A program made the translations under genes and the position numbers. 64,000 bases of DNA. It comes from Dryomyza anilis (Eukaryota; Arthropoda; Insecta; Diptera; Dryomyzidae). Positions 34,958 to 47,430 of this stretch are shown piece after piece (the first letter of the stretch is position 1; the number at the start of each line of letters is the position of its first letter). The stretch is from positions 69,865,303 through 69,929,302 of the forward strand of contig OX638135.1 of the NCBI GenBank assembly GCA_951804985.1, given 5' to 3'. Below the pieces are notes generated by a model. The model saw only the letters and a program-made list of their open reading frames with translations, had not been told where the DNA came from and searched no databases.

Positions 34958-35698
34958 TATACCCTACACTAAGAGTGAAAGGGTATATTCAGTTTGGTAC
35001 GCCGTTTGTAACACCCAGAAGAAAGCATCTCCGGTATGGAAAAGTATATATATTCTTGATCAGCATGACCTCCTGAGTCGATTTAGCGATGTCCGTCTGT
35101 CCGTCTGTCTGTCCGTCTGTCTGTCTGTCCGTCTGTCCGTCTGTCTGTCTGTTGAAATCCCTAAGACTTTTAAAATTGAAGAGCTAGATAAATGAAACTT
35201 ATAACTTAGATTACTAATATACCTACGCTGTATGTGCGAAAAAATTGGCGAGATCGGTCCATGGTGACCTATGATCCGACCACTTATGTTCAAATACCAC
35301 ATATAAAATGTACATATAAAGATCAATTTTTATGTATACGTGCTTAGGTAAACTTTGTTGGTCAAATATATATTGACATCATGCTCAAATACATGATAAT
35401 AATGTTTTCCGGCGAAAAGACTTGTGGTTCACAAAAAAAAAAATCGAAATTCGGTACACCTACCCATTTGTAAATATGGGTATCAAATGAATGGAAATTC
35501 TTCAGCGATTGAATGTTTGTAGTTATTTTCAGGATTCGTATACCCTGGTGACCTATATATCACTTTGAATGGTAACCACACATATGTGTAGGGTATTTAT
35601 AGTCGGCTTAGACCGACTATAATTTTGATAATCCTAACTATCATAATTACACCTACTTTAAAATTTCCCATGTGATCTAACCTTCCCAACTGGTTTTA
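34958..35698 (-). mobile_element. mini-me/DINE-like element, copy C
   Basis: Most complete reverse-orientation copy: TATACCCTACACTAAGAGTG at the left to CTTCCCAACTGGTTTTA at the right. The (GTCT/GTCC)n tract is at 35091-35152 and the stem-loop near 35598-35621. It retains the block GTATATTAGTAATCTA in complement (ATTACTAATATACCTACGCT), which copy B lost. It was inserted in the gypsy 1 leader, so it postdates gypsy 1 or travelled with it. Confidence 0.7.
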
Positions 35699-36017
35699 TA
35701 TAAATTTTTACATTTTGAAAAATAATTAATGTTTCATATTTTGATTTTAAATATTTTATATTATATTTTTGATTTAATAATTTATAAATTATTTTGTAAA
35801 TTACATTTTCATAAATTATTATATACTGATTTTTTGATCGCATTTTAATATCCATATAATTTGATATACAAATTTATTATTTTTATGACCAGCATTCAGT
35901 GCTGCGAAAAACTGATACGTTTTGAATATAAATATTTGTTTGTTTTATAGTGTTATCGTTTTATATTTAATGAAAATTATAATTTACATACTAATAGTAT
36001 GAATTATTTTATTATAC

Positions 36018-36206
36018 ACTGGAGAGTCCGGAGTTCGGATTCGCAGTGTGTATTTTCTTTTATTTATTGTCATATTTTTATTATATATTATTTTATTTTA
36101 ATTAATATTTCGTAGTACTTTTTTTTTTACTTTCCATATTATTTTAAATTAATATTTCTATTATACACTGGAGGGTCCGTGGTTTGGAATCTCAGTGTGT
36201 ATTTAA
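36018..36206. repeat. Two direct copies of a B-box-like hairpin
   Basis: ATTATACACTGGAGAGTCCG near 36013 and ATTATACACTGGAGGGTCCG near 36159 each continue to CAGTGTGTATTT. In each copy ACACTG can pair with CAGTGT, and the interior (GAGTTCGGATTC or GGTTTGGAATC) resembles a pol III B box. They may be relics of a tRNA-derived SINE duplicated about 145 bp apart. Confidence 0.4.
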
Positions 36207-36380
36207 TTTAACATATTTAATTTTTCATTGATTTTTTTTTTAAATAGTTAGAATGCGTAAATATTTTTTATTCAAAACTTTAAAAACTCACCATTTTATA
36301 TTTGGGTTTTTACGTCCTTCGTCCTCCTCCCTTCGTTATACGTCCTCCTTCACACTCTCGATCCTTGAGAGGTTAGTACC

Positions 36381-36398
36381 GACGTACCGGTTGCGCCA
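36381..36398 (-). other. Primer-binding site of gypsy element 1
   Basis: Two bases inside the right LTR, the minus strand reads TGGCGCAACCGGTACG. A TGG start complements the CCA end of a tRNA. The TGGCGCA beginning resembles the tRNA-Ser-type PBS recalled for 17.6/297-like elements. The exact tRNA needs comparison with the host's tRNA set. Confidence 0.7.
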
Positions 36399-36400
36399 AA

Positions 36401-37103
36401 TGTTGTAAAGTTAGAGTTGATTTATTTTACATTTATTTATTTTACAACTTAATTAATCAAAAGACACTTTTTATTTTTAGAGTTGAAAAGACACTTTTAG
36501 AGTTGAACACTTTTACTATTTTAGTACCTCCACTTGAGGTTGGTTAAACTACAATCCTTTAAATTGCCACGAAAGGTATTAACCATACCTTCGTTGCAAG
36601 CTTTTCTTAAATTCTATTCTCACTATGTTCTAGTGAGTTTTCACTTTCACTCAATTTTGGTGTACGTGACTTTTGAAGAAAGTCCGACTTGCAGTTTTTG
36701 ACTGACACCAATTGCGAAATATCAGAATTGTTGGCAATCGCTGCTTTGCTTATTTTAACATAGACCCAAAATTATGCAATGGAAAATTGTATTGCAAGCC
36801 TCTTGAAAGAGGTGTGGTCTAAGTAAAGCTTTAGCGCTTTACCAAATTATTGCCAGCTTCTGTTTACTGTGCAAGCTAACCTGAAAGAGGTGTGGTCTAA
36901 GCAAAGCTTAGCGCTTTGCCAAATTATTATCATTGTTGCCAACGTGAAGCGTTGGGACAATGCTATGAACATTTTGCTGTACAACATGAGTACAACATGA
37001 TATAAAAACATGATGTGCTCAACATATGTAAAGCAACATCCAAAACTGAATGAATAGTGAAGAACCATAAAGAAAAGAAAAATGTATGCGCTTATTCACA
37101 ACA
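36401..37103 (-). repeat. 5' LTR of Ty3/gypsy element 1
   Basis: A 703-bp LTR beginning TGTTGTAAAG and ending CACAACA, next to the PBS on its inner side and TTAC on its outer side. It is very similar by eye to the copy at 17108-17828, with differences concentrated in the first 120 bp and near 36560-36600. For a minus-strand element this would carry the promoter. Confidence 0.92.
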
Positions 37104-38145
37104 TTACGTATATGAAAGCCGGCTGCTGCGTGTATATGCTTAACCTGCCGTGCTAAATCCAATTCTTCTTCGCTATCAACGCTGTCCATTAGGTCGTCGA
37201 CGTAGTGGTGTTCTTGTATAGCCTCACAGCACGAGGGTATTGACTTTTATATTTTTCTGCATTTTTATCGTGATCATAATGTGCGATACATGGCGCACAA
37301 CAAATTCCGAACGTTAATGCGCCCATTAGGAAGATGCTGGTTTGTGAATTTCATCGTCTTTTTTCCACCAAAGAAATCTTTGAACGTGCATCTCGCTGTA
37401 CCTTACATTAATTTGATGAATCATTTCGGCTATGTCGCCGCAGATCGCAATTTGTCCGACTCTAAAACCGAGCAGTACGTCGACAAGCGAGTTAAACAGA
37501 TTTGGAACAGTAGGAAGTCGTTTAGAATTGTGCACCTAGTTGTTGCTGCCGTGTCCCATACCAGATGTACCTCTCCAGGTTTGTTAGGGTTTAGAGTAAC
37601 GAAGATCGGTAGATACCAAGTTAAACTTGAATTTTTAGTGATATCATCACTTGTGAGCTTCCTAGCGTATCCCTTTGTAATCAAATTGTCGACTTGATTC
37701 TGCAATGTGCTTTCTAATGCTAGATCCCTGCTAATTTTTTTATTAAGACACATCAATCGTCTGAACGCCGTCATGTAGCTATCGGGCAGTGTAGTTTGAA
37801 TATTTCGCCAAAGAAGTCCAACTTGGAAACGACCGTTAATCTGCTTACACGTTGAATCTAAAATCAGCAAAGCCTTTTTGTCGTGCTCTGACGTTAAACA
37901 TTTTGTTGTTGATGCTTCAAGATTAAATTACGTTTTTACTTCATCGTGCAGCTGATCGTAACGTTTAGAGCATTTACAAGTATGAGCGTTAACGTAATGA
38001 ATCAGCGAGCTGGTGGAATCACTGCATTGTAAGGTCCACTCTAGGCGAGACTTTGATGCGATAGGCTGTCGTCGTGATCCCTCACGTATTTTCATGGGTA
38101 CCGCGAGATGCCAGTTGTCGGCACGCCTCTTATGCCCGTAACTTC
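37104..38145 (-). pseudogene. BEL/Pao element 2: RT N-terminal part and protease-RT junction (upstream part)
   Basis: The other side of the gypsy 1 insertion. From right to left: a Pao segment IASKSRLEWTLQCSDSTSSL near 38010-38070 and HTCKCSKRYDQLHDEV near 37945-37990; the RT N-terminal block (37430-37870) with INGRFQVGLLWRN, NLITKGYARKLTSDD and WYLPIFVTLNPNKPG; and the palm start near 37326-37535 with FRVGQIAICGDIAEMIHQIN (the catalytic Asp in GDI) and VQRFLWWKKDDE. The RT then runs on to 37108. A nonsense codon near 37930 and frameshifts mark decay. The element is cut off at about 38145, with no gag or LTR seen. Confidence 0.83.
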
Positions 38146-38317
38146 AACGAGTAGATATCTCTTGGTGTTCGTATCTTACAGATATCTCTTACCTATCCGG
38201 TGTTTTTTCTCCTTAACTATACGTTAAAATTACGAAATTTTTCTTACACGATAACTAAGTACTAGTAAATACCTATTCGTTAAAGTTATGGGCATTATAC
38301 CTAGTTGGTATAAAATG
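38146..38317. other. Junction stretch of unknown origin
   Basis: AT-rich DNA between the BEL/Pao 2 edge and the plus-strand integrase tail. It shows no similarity by eye to 14891-15190, so a matching LTR pair for BEL/Pao 2 is not supported. Confidence 0.4.
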
Positions 38318-38765
38318 CTTTTTTCTACTAGAATTTTGTAAAAATGATGAATGGGACTATTGAATCCCTTATTACTTTTCCGCATACAATACTACTCCGC
38401 ATGTAGATACAAATTACTCGCCTTATGAAAAAGTTTTTGTAAAACTACTATATTTACCAAACGATAAATTAATAAAGAGGAAATAGCGTTCAACATAGAT
38501 TATTATGCACAAGAATTAAAATATAGATTGAAATTATCATTTGATATAATAAAAAAAAGAATATAAGATCTAAAAAGAAACGAAAAGAGATAAATCATGT
38601 TACAAATTCACTCATATTGGAGGTATGCGATTTATTACCAGTAAAAAACATTAATAGAAAGAAAAATCAACCACCATATCGTGGACCATTTAAAGTAATT
38701 AAAAGACAGGAAAAATATCACAACAACATGTTAAAGAAATGGATTATAATAAATTAATAAATTTT
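38318..38765 (+). pseudogene. Ty3/gypsy integrase C-terminal fragment (possible end of gypsy 2)
   Basis: Plus-strand frame with LLEFCKNDEWDY near 38333-38362, then after a stop FSAYNTTPHVDTNYSPYEKV near 38378-38437. A C-terminal segment follows, VKNINRRKNQPPYRGPFKVI, near 38640-38700. These are the distal core and C-terminal parts of a Ty3/gypsy integrase. The strand, composition and missing-piece pattern complement the integrase fragment ending at 14890. The two may be one element split by later insertions, with about 80 residues of the core lost. Confidence 0.65.
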
Positions 38766-39029
38766 AAATAAAAAATATATATATACAGTCTTGGCCAACA
38801 GTTTGAGGTACCCTATCAAGTTTAATTTCTTTTAATCCATGTTAGATATATTTAAAAATTAAAAACGCCAGTTTTAAAAGAAACGTTGTTTTATTTTATA
38901 TCTAGTATTTAGTAGATCCACCCTTTGCTGCTATGAACGCAGCAATTTTTTTTTTGGCATACTTGAAACTAATTACGAACAAGTGTCTTCTGAAATGTTT
39001 GTCCACTCTTCACGTAAAGCTGTCATTAA

Positions 39030-40031
39030 ACTTGCTCATGATGATATGTTATGTTTTCTAATTTTATTCTTTAAAATAGTCCATAAATACTTAATAAAGT
39101 CAGGTGACTGTGCTGGACATTCCAAAAGGACGATATGATTAGTTTGCATCCATTGCATATTTATTCTAGATTTGTGGCAAGGAGCGTTGTCCTGTTGAAA
39201 TTTGACGCCTTGTAAGTTGGTATCGCCATACATTTTTAAAAATGATGATGGGACATTTACATAGTTCAAGGACATTTACATAGTTTGCACTGTTCATCCG
39301 ACCTTGGTAAAGTTATATTTCACCCACACCACCAGCCGCCATACAACCCCAGAACATAATACTGCCTCCTCCCTGTTTCACCGTAGGTACCACTCAGTCT
39401 GGGTGATCTGCTTCTCTCATATGTAACACCTAGTGTTCCAAAAATCTAATAAAAATTTAAAAAAGAGGACTCACTAAAACATATCATAACTAATAAATAG
39501 TTAGTACCAGGGACATGTAAGCATTTTTTACGAAGAAAACATAATGTAATTAATTATACCTCGAAGTTGGATTCGTCCGCACGTTTGGCCAATCTTCTGC
39601 TGTTAAATTTTGGTGTATTTTTGCCCATTCCAGTCGTTGTTTTTTATTGCATTCTGTTAGCCATGGCTTTTTCCTGGCATTGCAACCTCTAAGCCCAGAA
39701 TCGTGAAGACGTATCCAAACGGTTCTCGAAGAAATATTTTTTCTGCTGTCTTCGGACATGGTCGCAGCGAGCTTTGAAGAAGTCAACCTCCTATTTTTCA
39801 ACACATCTCGAATCAAATTTCGGTCTGCACGATATGTTGTAATGCGTTTTCGACCACATCTCTTTCTGGAATTATGCGTACTAGTGTCCTTAAAACTATT
39901 TATAGTACATTGATCACCAAATCGGGAACAGTTGACCATTCTTGCAATTTCCTTCTGACTTAACCCATCTTCATGCAATATCTGTATTTTTACACGCTGT
40001 TACATCGACAGTTCCATTTTTTGTTTACCCA
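39030..40031 (-). pseudogene. Tc1-type transposase pseudogene
   Basis: The ATG at 40031 (MGKQKMELSM) is followed by a stop, then the N-terminal HTH region (LSQKEIARMVNCS) and a second DNA-binding domain with RKRCGRKRITTYRADRNLI. RLHDSGLRGCNARKKPWLTE and DWPNV precede the catalytic domain. The first Asp (DESNFE) is visible only in a shifted frame near 39570-39590. TVKQGGGSIMFWGCMAAGGV lies near 39310-39370. FQQDNAPCHKS (second Asp) is near 39185-39215, and CPAQSPDF is near 39100-39125. After SPDF the family normally has NPIE before LW. Here two residues are missing and the Glu is absent (IKYLW). It cannot be active. Confidence 0.82.
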
Positions 40032-40534
40032 TATCAGTAATTAACCATTCAAATGTAGTATTTAGAATTAAAAATTGTGACATGAATCACAACGCATTTC
40101 AGATTTAACAATTTTTCAAAGAATACAAAATTTGAAAAAACTTGTTTATCATATATCGGCTTATAAACACTCATTAAGATGACGAAATATGTTGATTAGG
40201 TCCTAAGTAATGCATATCGTGGGATGAGGCCACTCAGTCGTTTTCAGAATAAAACGAAGGATCCACGAAACCTTCGCTAAGAAAAGAGGATATTCGTATA
40301 TTTTACGATATAATAAAATATTTTATTAACTCTATTAATTTCAATACAATTCTCTTCTTATATCAATGTACAGTACATAATAAAATATATAATTGAAATA
40401 TGAGTAGCCAGGTTCTTTCATTTGTGTTGGTTGAGCGGAGTTCGTAACACCATCCGATGATGACGTCGGTGATTAATACTGCTGTTCGGGTGTTTATCCG
40501 GCGCTCAGGTTTTGCGTTGATGGAGTTGTTCGGG

Positions 40535-40760
40535 TATAAGCTGTCGGTATGGTGTTCGGTTTTAGCGGATGGTAAGGTATTCAGTGGTTAGCCGACAGCG
40601 TAAAATAAGTGAACCATACAATACTACTGTAAGGCGTTCGGGTTTTTTAGCCGATGGTATGGCGTTCGGTTTTAGCCGACGGTAAGGTGTTCGGTGGTTA
40701 ACCAACAGCGTAAAATAAGCAACTATACAATACTACTGTAAGGCGTTCGGCTGTGTCTGG
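40535..40760. repeat. ~110-bp tandem repeat, two units
   Basis: GGTAAGGTATTCAGTGGTTA (40571) and GGTAAGGTGTTCGGTGGTTA (40681) begin two units sharing ACAGCGTAAAATAAG and ATACAATACTACTGTAAGGC. GGCGTTCGG and TTTAGCCGA words recur across 40480-40760. No gene seen. It may be part of an LTR or of the DNA inside the Tc1-type remnant. Confidence 0.7.
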
Positions 40761-40837
40761 TGCAACCGAGCAAGCATCTGTTGAGTAGCATTTGTGATAA
40801 AGTACAAGGGAATTATATTGTGCATTAGTGTCGTATG

Positions 40838-41398
<561 letters not shown>

Positions 41399-41403
41399 GC
41401 TCA

Positions 41404-41635
41404 CGCTCTTGGTTCACACGCGCCATGCACTTACGTTATCAGCGTATGTGCATGTTATGAGCTTTGCGTTACGAGAGAGCTGCAATGATTATTATTTTGG
41501 CATGTGCATGTAACGAGAGAGTTGCATTATGTCATGAATATATCGGCGTTTGAGTGCAGCGTAATGTCGGTATGTATTTGCCTTGAATACACTCCAACGC
41601 CCTCCCCTACGTTGACCAACACTGGGTACAGAATT
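41404..41635. other. Unassigned stretch between Tc1 end and RTE copy 2
   Basis: It contains a diverged direct repeat (ATGTGCATGTTATGAGCTTT / CATGTGCATGTAACGAGAGA with GAGAGAGCTGCAATG / GAGAGAGTTGCATTATG). No gene seen. Confidence 0.4.
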
Positions 41636-41639
41636 GGAT

Positions 41640-44010
41640 ACCTTTTTTTGCTAGAGCGCTTTCATCCATACGCTCGACATGTCCAAGCCAGCGTAAGCGC
41701 TGGATCTTAATGCGCCTAACGTAGAGCTCACACAGTTCGTTGTTCTATCTGATTCTGTACTCGTTTTAACACATATCGGGCCATACATTTTCCAAAGAAT
41801 CTTTCTCTCGAACGCTCCTAAAGATCGCTCATCGGTGTTGGCAAGCGTCCATGCCTCAGCGCCATAGAGGAGGACTGGCATGATGAGCGACTTATAGAGC
41901 GTAATTTTTTTCCGTTTTATCCGTCTGATCCTCAATTTCCTATTGAGCCCAAAGTAACACTTGTTGGCAGGAGTTATTCTTCGGCTAATCTCCAGGCTGA
42001 TATTGATTTCCTTGTTGGTGCTGGTACCTAGTTAGATGAAGTCCTTCACAACTTCGAAGTTGTGGTTGTCAATAGTGACGTTTTGTCCAAGACGCCGGGA
42101 CGCTTTGTTTGTTGACACCAGGTACTTCGTCTTGTCCTCGCTCACCGGAAGACCCATTCGACGTGATTCCCTCTCTAAACTCTAGAATGCTGCACTGACT
42201 GACCCAATGATGTCGATATCATCAGCGTACCCGAGCAGCATGGAACTCTTGTTGAAGATAGTGTCATTGTGATGGAATTGTGCAGTTCTTACAATCTTCT
42301 CCATTATTAGGTTAAAGAAGTCACACGATAGGGAATCGCCTTGTCTGAAACCTCGTTCGGTATTAAACGTATCGGTGAGGTTGTTCCCAATTCTCACTGA
42401 GCAACGTATATCCCTCAGGTTCATCCAGCAAAGCCTTATAAGTTTCGCAGGTATACCGAACTAAGTCATGGTGGCGTATAGACGAGTCCTTATCAGACTG
42501 TCGAAGGCAGCTTTTAAGTGGACGAGCAGGTGGTGAGTGCCGATCTGCCTCTCTTTGGTCTTCTCCGCGATTTAACGCAATGTGAAAATCTGGTCTATGG
42601 TGGATTTCCAAGGTCCAATCAGTCCGTTGACGATGGGCTTCAGCCTTTCACATAAAATCTTAATTAGAACCTGATATTGAGGGGGCTCATACCACGTTAG
42701 TTGTTTCGTATCGTAGTATTTCCTACCTAAGATTTGGGCAGACTATACTGTAGTCAACGCAATCGTCAGGAACTGGGGTTGTCAAGCTCTCTTCTCTATC
42801 GGCGAAGTCATGATCGCCTGCGAAAAGATGAGTGAAGTGCTCTGTTTCTTAATCTCAGTATGGACACCTGTTACTAGATTCCCGTCATAGTCCTGACAGG
42901 AAGAAGGTCCGGTCTTTAAACCTCCGGTCAGGCGTCTTATCTTCTGAAAGAATTTTCGAGCCTCGTTCCTGTCGCCATGCATTTCAATATCTTCACAGTC
43001 GCATCTTTTAATTCTCTTTTCTTGCACCTTAAAAGATGTTTCTCTTCCCTACTCTTTTCGACTCTTCGTCATACCACTTGTTCCGTAGTTAACGTTGGAA
43101 TCCAAGCACCTCTTCGGCAGCCGTATGCATTGAGCGGGAGACGGTGACCACTGTGCGCATTCAGGAGTGCCTTGGGAAAGCAGGTGTGGGAGTCGAGCGG
43201 CAAATGCTTGTTTGGTATGTTGTGTGTGCAGCTTACTGACGTCTAGCTTTCTTTGCGTGGGTTTCCGTGCATTATTCGGAGCGCATAAGCGAGTCGGAAC
43301 CTTGGCTGCTACAAGGAAGTGATCCGATTCGGATGCGATTCCGTCAATTACAACATGATCAATTTGGTTGCGCGTGATCTAATCAGGTGACCGCCACGTG
43401 GCCTTGTGTATATTGAGATGCTTGAATCTAGTACTACTAATTGCCACGTTTCGTGCTGCGGTGAAGTCAATCAGCCTCATTCCATTGGCGTTGGTGTTGT
43501 CGTGGAGGCTGAATTTTCCAACTGTTGGACCAAATATATCCTTATGGCCGACCTTGGCATTAAAGACTTCGTCGAGGAGCTCACAGAAGGTCTGTTTGGT
43601 TTTATCGTCCTTCTCATTCGTCGGAGCGTGCGCACATACAAAGCTGTTGTAGAAATATTTAGACTTGATGCGGATTGTTGCCAGTCGTTCGTTCACGGGT
43701 GTGAAACTGGAGACACGGTGGCGGAGTCTCTTGTCGACTACGAATATGCAACCAAATTCATGATCACAGGATGCCTGTTTAGAACAGCCCTGTCCTGTCC
43801 ATCGCATTTCCTGGATTGCGGTGATGTCAGCCTTGTATCTTTCGAGGACATCCGTTGGATAGTGGCACCTTCTTTATAAATGGTTCGTATATTCCAGGTG
43901 CATAACCGTAAATCATGGTCCTTTATATGTTTAAGTAAGTTGTCATCGTGTTTTCGTTTTCCGACCAGACCTCTCACCAGGGTTGAAACCCGATCTTAAG
44001 CTGGTTGCAC
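41640..44010 (-). mobile_element. RTE-clade LINE copy 2, most complete
   Basis: Minus strand. Near the 5' end, MRGLVGKRKHDDNLL (43977) precedes the endonuclease start LRLCTWNIRTIYKEGATIQ near 43870-43930. The endonuclease body (43379-43807) has MRWTGQGCSKQ, GCIFVVDKRLRHRVSSFTPV and KFSLHDNTNANGMRLIDFTA, with the end of the domain reading ATWRSPD. A linker (42782-43027, GDRNEARKFFQKIRRLTGGL) leads to RT. RT shows RGFRQGDSLSCDFFNLIMEK, GYADDIDIIG near 42200-42225, and PVLLYGAEAWTLANTDE (41850-41900). It ends near 41651 before the LRWLGHVERMD tail. Frameshifts and deletions (for example near 42480 and 42750) disable it. The element would encode the single RTE ORF of endonuclease plus RT. Confidence 0.85.
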
Positions 44011-45298
<1,288 letters not shown>

Positions 45299-45439
45299 TA
45301 GCTAGCATTTTCTGAAAAAGTAATTTTTGAGATATTTTGGTTTGAAGTTTTTAAATGTCTGTATCTTATAAAGTTATGAACCTAATACACAAATTCTGTT
45401 TTTCCATGATTTTTTAACTATAGGTCTTATGCCACTTTT

Positions 45440-45868
45440 TATACCCTACACTAAGAGTGATTGGCGTGATCGTTCCATTGTGACCTGTGATCTGACCAAA
45501 AATACCTCATATTAAATTTACATCTACAGAACAATTTTACTGTAGACGTGCTTAGGTAAACTTTTTTGGTCAAATATATATTGACTTCATGCTCAAATAC
45601 ATGAAAATAATGTTTCGGTACACATAATCATTTGAATATATGGGTATCAAATGAATGGAAATTCTTCAGCGATTGAAAGTTTGTGATTATTTTCAGGATT
45701 CAGGGTATACAACCCTGATGACCAATATACCACTTTGAATGGTAACCACAGATATGTGTAGGGTATTTAAAGTCGGCTTAGACCGTCTATTATTTTGATA
45801 ATCCTAACTATCATAATAACACCAAATTTAAAATTTTCCATGTGATCTAACCTTCCCAACTGGTTTTA
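45440..45868 (-). mobile_element. mini-me/DINE-like element, copy D, internally deleted
   Basis: Begins TATACCCTACACTAAGAGTG, then jumps straight to TTGGCGTGATCG, missing the core and the whole (GTCT)n tract (about 250 bp). It ends CTTCCCAACTGGTTTTA. The stem-loop is decayed (AAGTCGG/CCGTCT). It lies about 150 bp downstream of the CaMKI exon, inside its intron. Confidence 0.7.
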
Positions 45869-45904
45869 GTTAGTACTTATATATAAAACAATAAATTAAA
45901 AATT

Positions 45905-46150
45905 AAGATAATAAAGAATAAGACTAATTTAACGTTGTCGTCAACAGAAACAGAATATGCTGCTCTTGCTGAAGCATCACATTAAATTTTGGGGATTATG
46001 TAGCCACTCAAAGATTTGTGGATCTTCAACCAACAATTTATAAAGATAACCAAAGTTGCCTTAAAATTCTCGAACAAGACACAGTCAATCCTCGAATCAA
46101 ACTTATTGATGTAAAAGTTATTTTTCAAGAGATCTAAAGCTCGTCGTATT
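45905..46150 (+). pseudogene. Ty1/copia RNase H remnant
   Basis: The frame begins LTLSSTETEYAALAEASH (stop after), then in neighbouring frames PLKDL and IYKDNQSCLKILEQDTVNPR-like residues, and finally LIDVKVIFQEI near 46110-46135. This is the hallmark C-terminal block of copia-type pol (S-S/T-E-A-E-Y, then D-N and the HIDVKYHF motif, here decayed to LIDVKVIF). Stops and shifts show a relic. No other copia part or LTR was seen nearby. Confidence 0.75.
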
Positions 46151-47033
46151 AAACATAAATATTGTTGTATTGTTAATATATTTACAATATATAATTTTCA
46201 GCAAATATTTTGTAAATATATTATCATATTTACAAAACCTTTGCTGAAAATTAAATTTTATAAATTAATAAATTTAGTAGGTATAGTATGTTAGATATTT
46301 TATTAGATATTTTAAATTACGATATTGAGTGTTGGATATTAACTTTGCCAATATCAACTTTAAAATACTTTATATATTATTATTAATAAAGTATAGAATT
46401 GCTAATTGTAGCTGTAAAATAATTTTGAAAATATTTTTCATTCCCAAATAACAACTCAAATAAACTGTTGCTCTTAATAAATCACTTCAATACTAATTGA
46501 TATCAAATTACACAGAACGGCAAAATGAGAACTTTTTTAATAGAACTCGATTTCCAGGTTCTTTATGGTCAGCGGACCTAAAGTGTTAAATAAACTTATT
46601 CTCCTACACGTCTGGGTTAGGCGCTATAGGGCCCGAAAGGATTAAAATTAAGGGGTTCTAATATGCACCGCCTCTAGCGAAACGGTGCATGTTAGACTTC
46701 TGACGTGTAAGAAGCGATTATAGTGTATAAACCATGGATAATTTCCATTGAATACTCCAAGTCTGTATCTTATCTTTTTACTAAACTTTTGAAGGATTTG
46801 TAACAATAAAATCCTTTGGAGGGCAATAAACAGTAGAAGCGGTAAAATAATCACGTGAAAAAACGAATTAGGGTCTCCAAACAACAAAATCTCAGAATAC
46901 GAGCTATTTCTGAGATAATTAGTCTGCTAAAAATAAAAACTTATTGTGAATTAAATTTTGATAATTATACAGTCAATTATACGGTTATTATACGGTCAAA
47001 AAAAAATGTTATAGAATTTGGGGTAGAAAAAAA

Positions 47034-47036
<3 letters not shown>

Positions 47037-47089
<53 letters not shown>

Positions 47090-47189
47090 CCACACTTTAT
47101 AAACGATATAGTTTTGCAATTACAAAAAGTAATTGCGATATAGTTTTGTAAGTAATTGCAAAACTATATCGTTTATAAAGTGTGGATAC
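47037..47189. repeat. (TA)n plus 38-bp perfect inverted repeat
   Basis: A ~48-bp (TA)n tract is followed by arms at 47086-47123 and 47152-47189 that are exact reverse complements (GTATCCACACTTTATAAACG at the outer edge). The 28-bp loop itself contains a partial copy of the arm. It resembles a tiny MITE or paired transposon termini inserted at TA. Confidence 0.85.
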
Positions 47190-47335
47190 ATTTACGCCCC
47201 TTTTTCCCTTTTTCACTTTTTAGTGATTTTGAACGTAGGACCATGTCCATTTTTCCAATCCCGCTTACATTCTACGTTACTATTAAACATTTTAAAATGA
47301 TCCATCGTTTCGATGTGTACAACTCTGCTCTTAGT

Positions 47336-47430
47336 AGGGATGTCAATCCCGGACTATTTTTCAATCCCGAAATTTCGGGACTAAAAAATTTGAATCCCGG
47401 GATCCCGGGATTAGTCCCGGGATTTAAAAA
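47336..47430. repeat. CCCGGGA-rich inverted block, possible hAT-type end
   Basis: It starts TAGGGATGTCAATCCCGG and continues with repeated AATCCCGAAATTTCGGGA, ATCCCGGGATCCCGGGATT and TAGTCCCGGGATT, all short palindromes. Short repeats next to a GGGATGTC-like end are common in hAT elements. No transposase or opposite end was found. Confidence 0.45.

Larger units (their letters stand above)
34872..36380. other. Gypsy 1 5' leader with mini-me copy C and paired hairpins
   Basis: Untranslated leader between the PBS and the gag ATG (minus strand). It contains mini-me-like copy C (34958-35698) and two related hairpin segments near 36018-36060 and 36162-36205. The remaining DNA is AT-rich without genes. 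A (C/T)-rich phrase (CCTTCGTCCTCCTCCCTTCG) lies at 36315-36340. Confidence 0.5.
17108..37103 (-). mobile_element. Ty3/gypsy element 1, ~20 kb with nested insertions, in BEL/Pao 2
   Basis: A structurally complete LTR retrotransposon on the minus strand. It has matching LTRs (17108-17828 and 36401-37103), each beginning TGTTGTAAAG and ending CACAACA. A 4-bp target duplication, TTAC, flanks it at 17104-17107 and 37104-37107. A PBS sits inside the right LTR and a polypurine tract inside the left LTR. Removing the element and one TTAC leaves an open BEL/Pao RT frame across the site, which confirms the insertion. Internal genes are gag (33.7-34.9 kb) and pol (30.0-33.5 kb). Much of the length comes from later insertions: Helitron-like elements F1 and F2, a LOA-type LINE inside F1, and mini-me-like copies B and C. 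No env was recognised. Confidence 0.9.

Noticed and set aside
43398..43879. Plus-strand open frames over RTE copy 2
   Set aside because: Antisense to the endonuclease domain on the minus strand.
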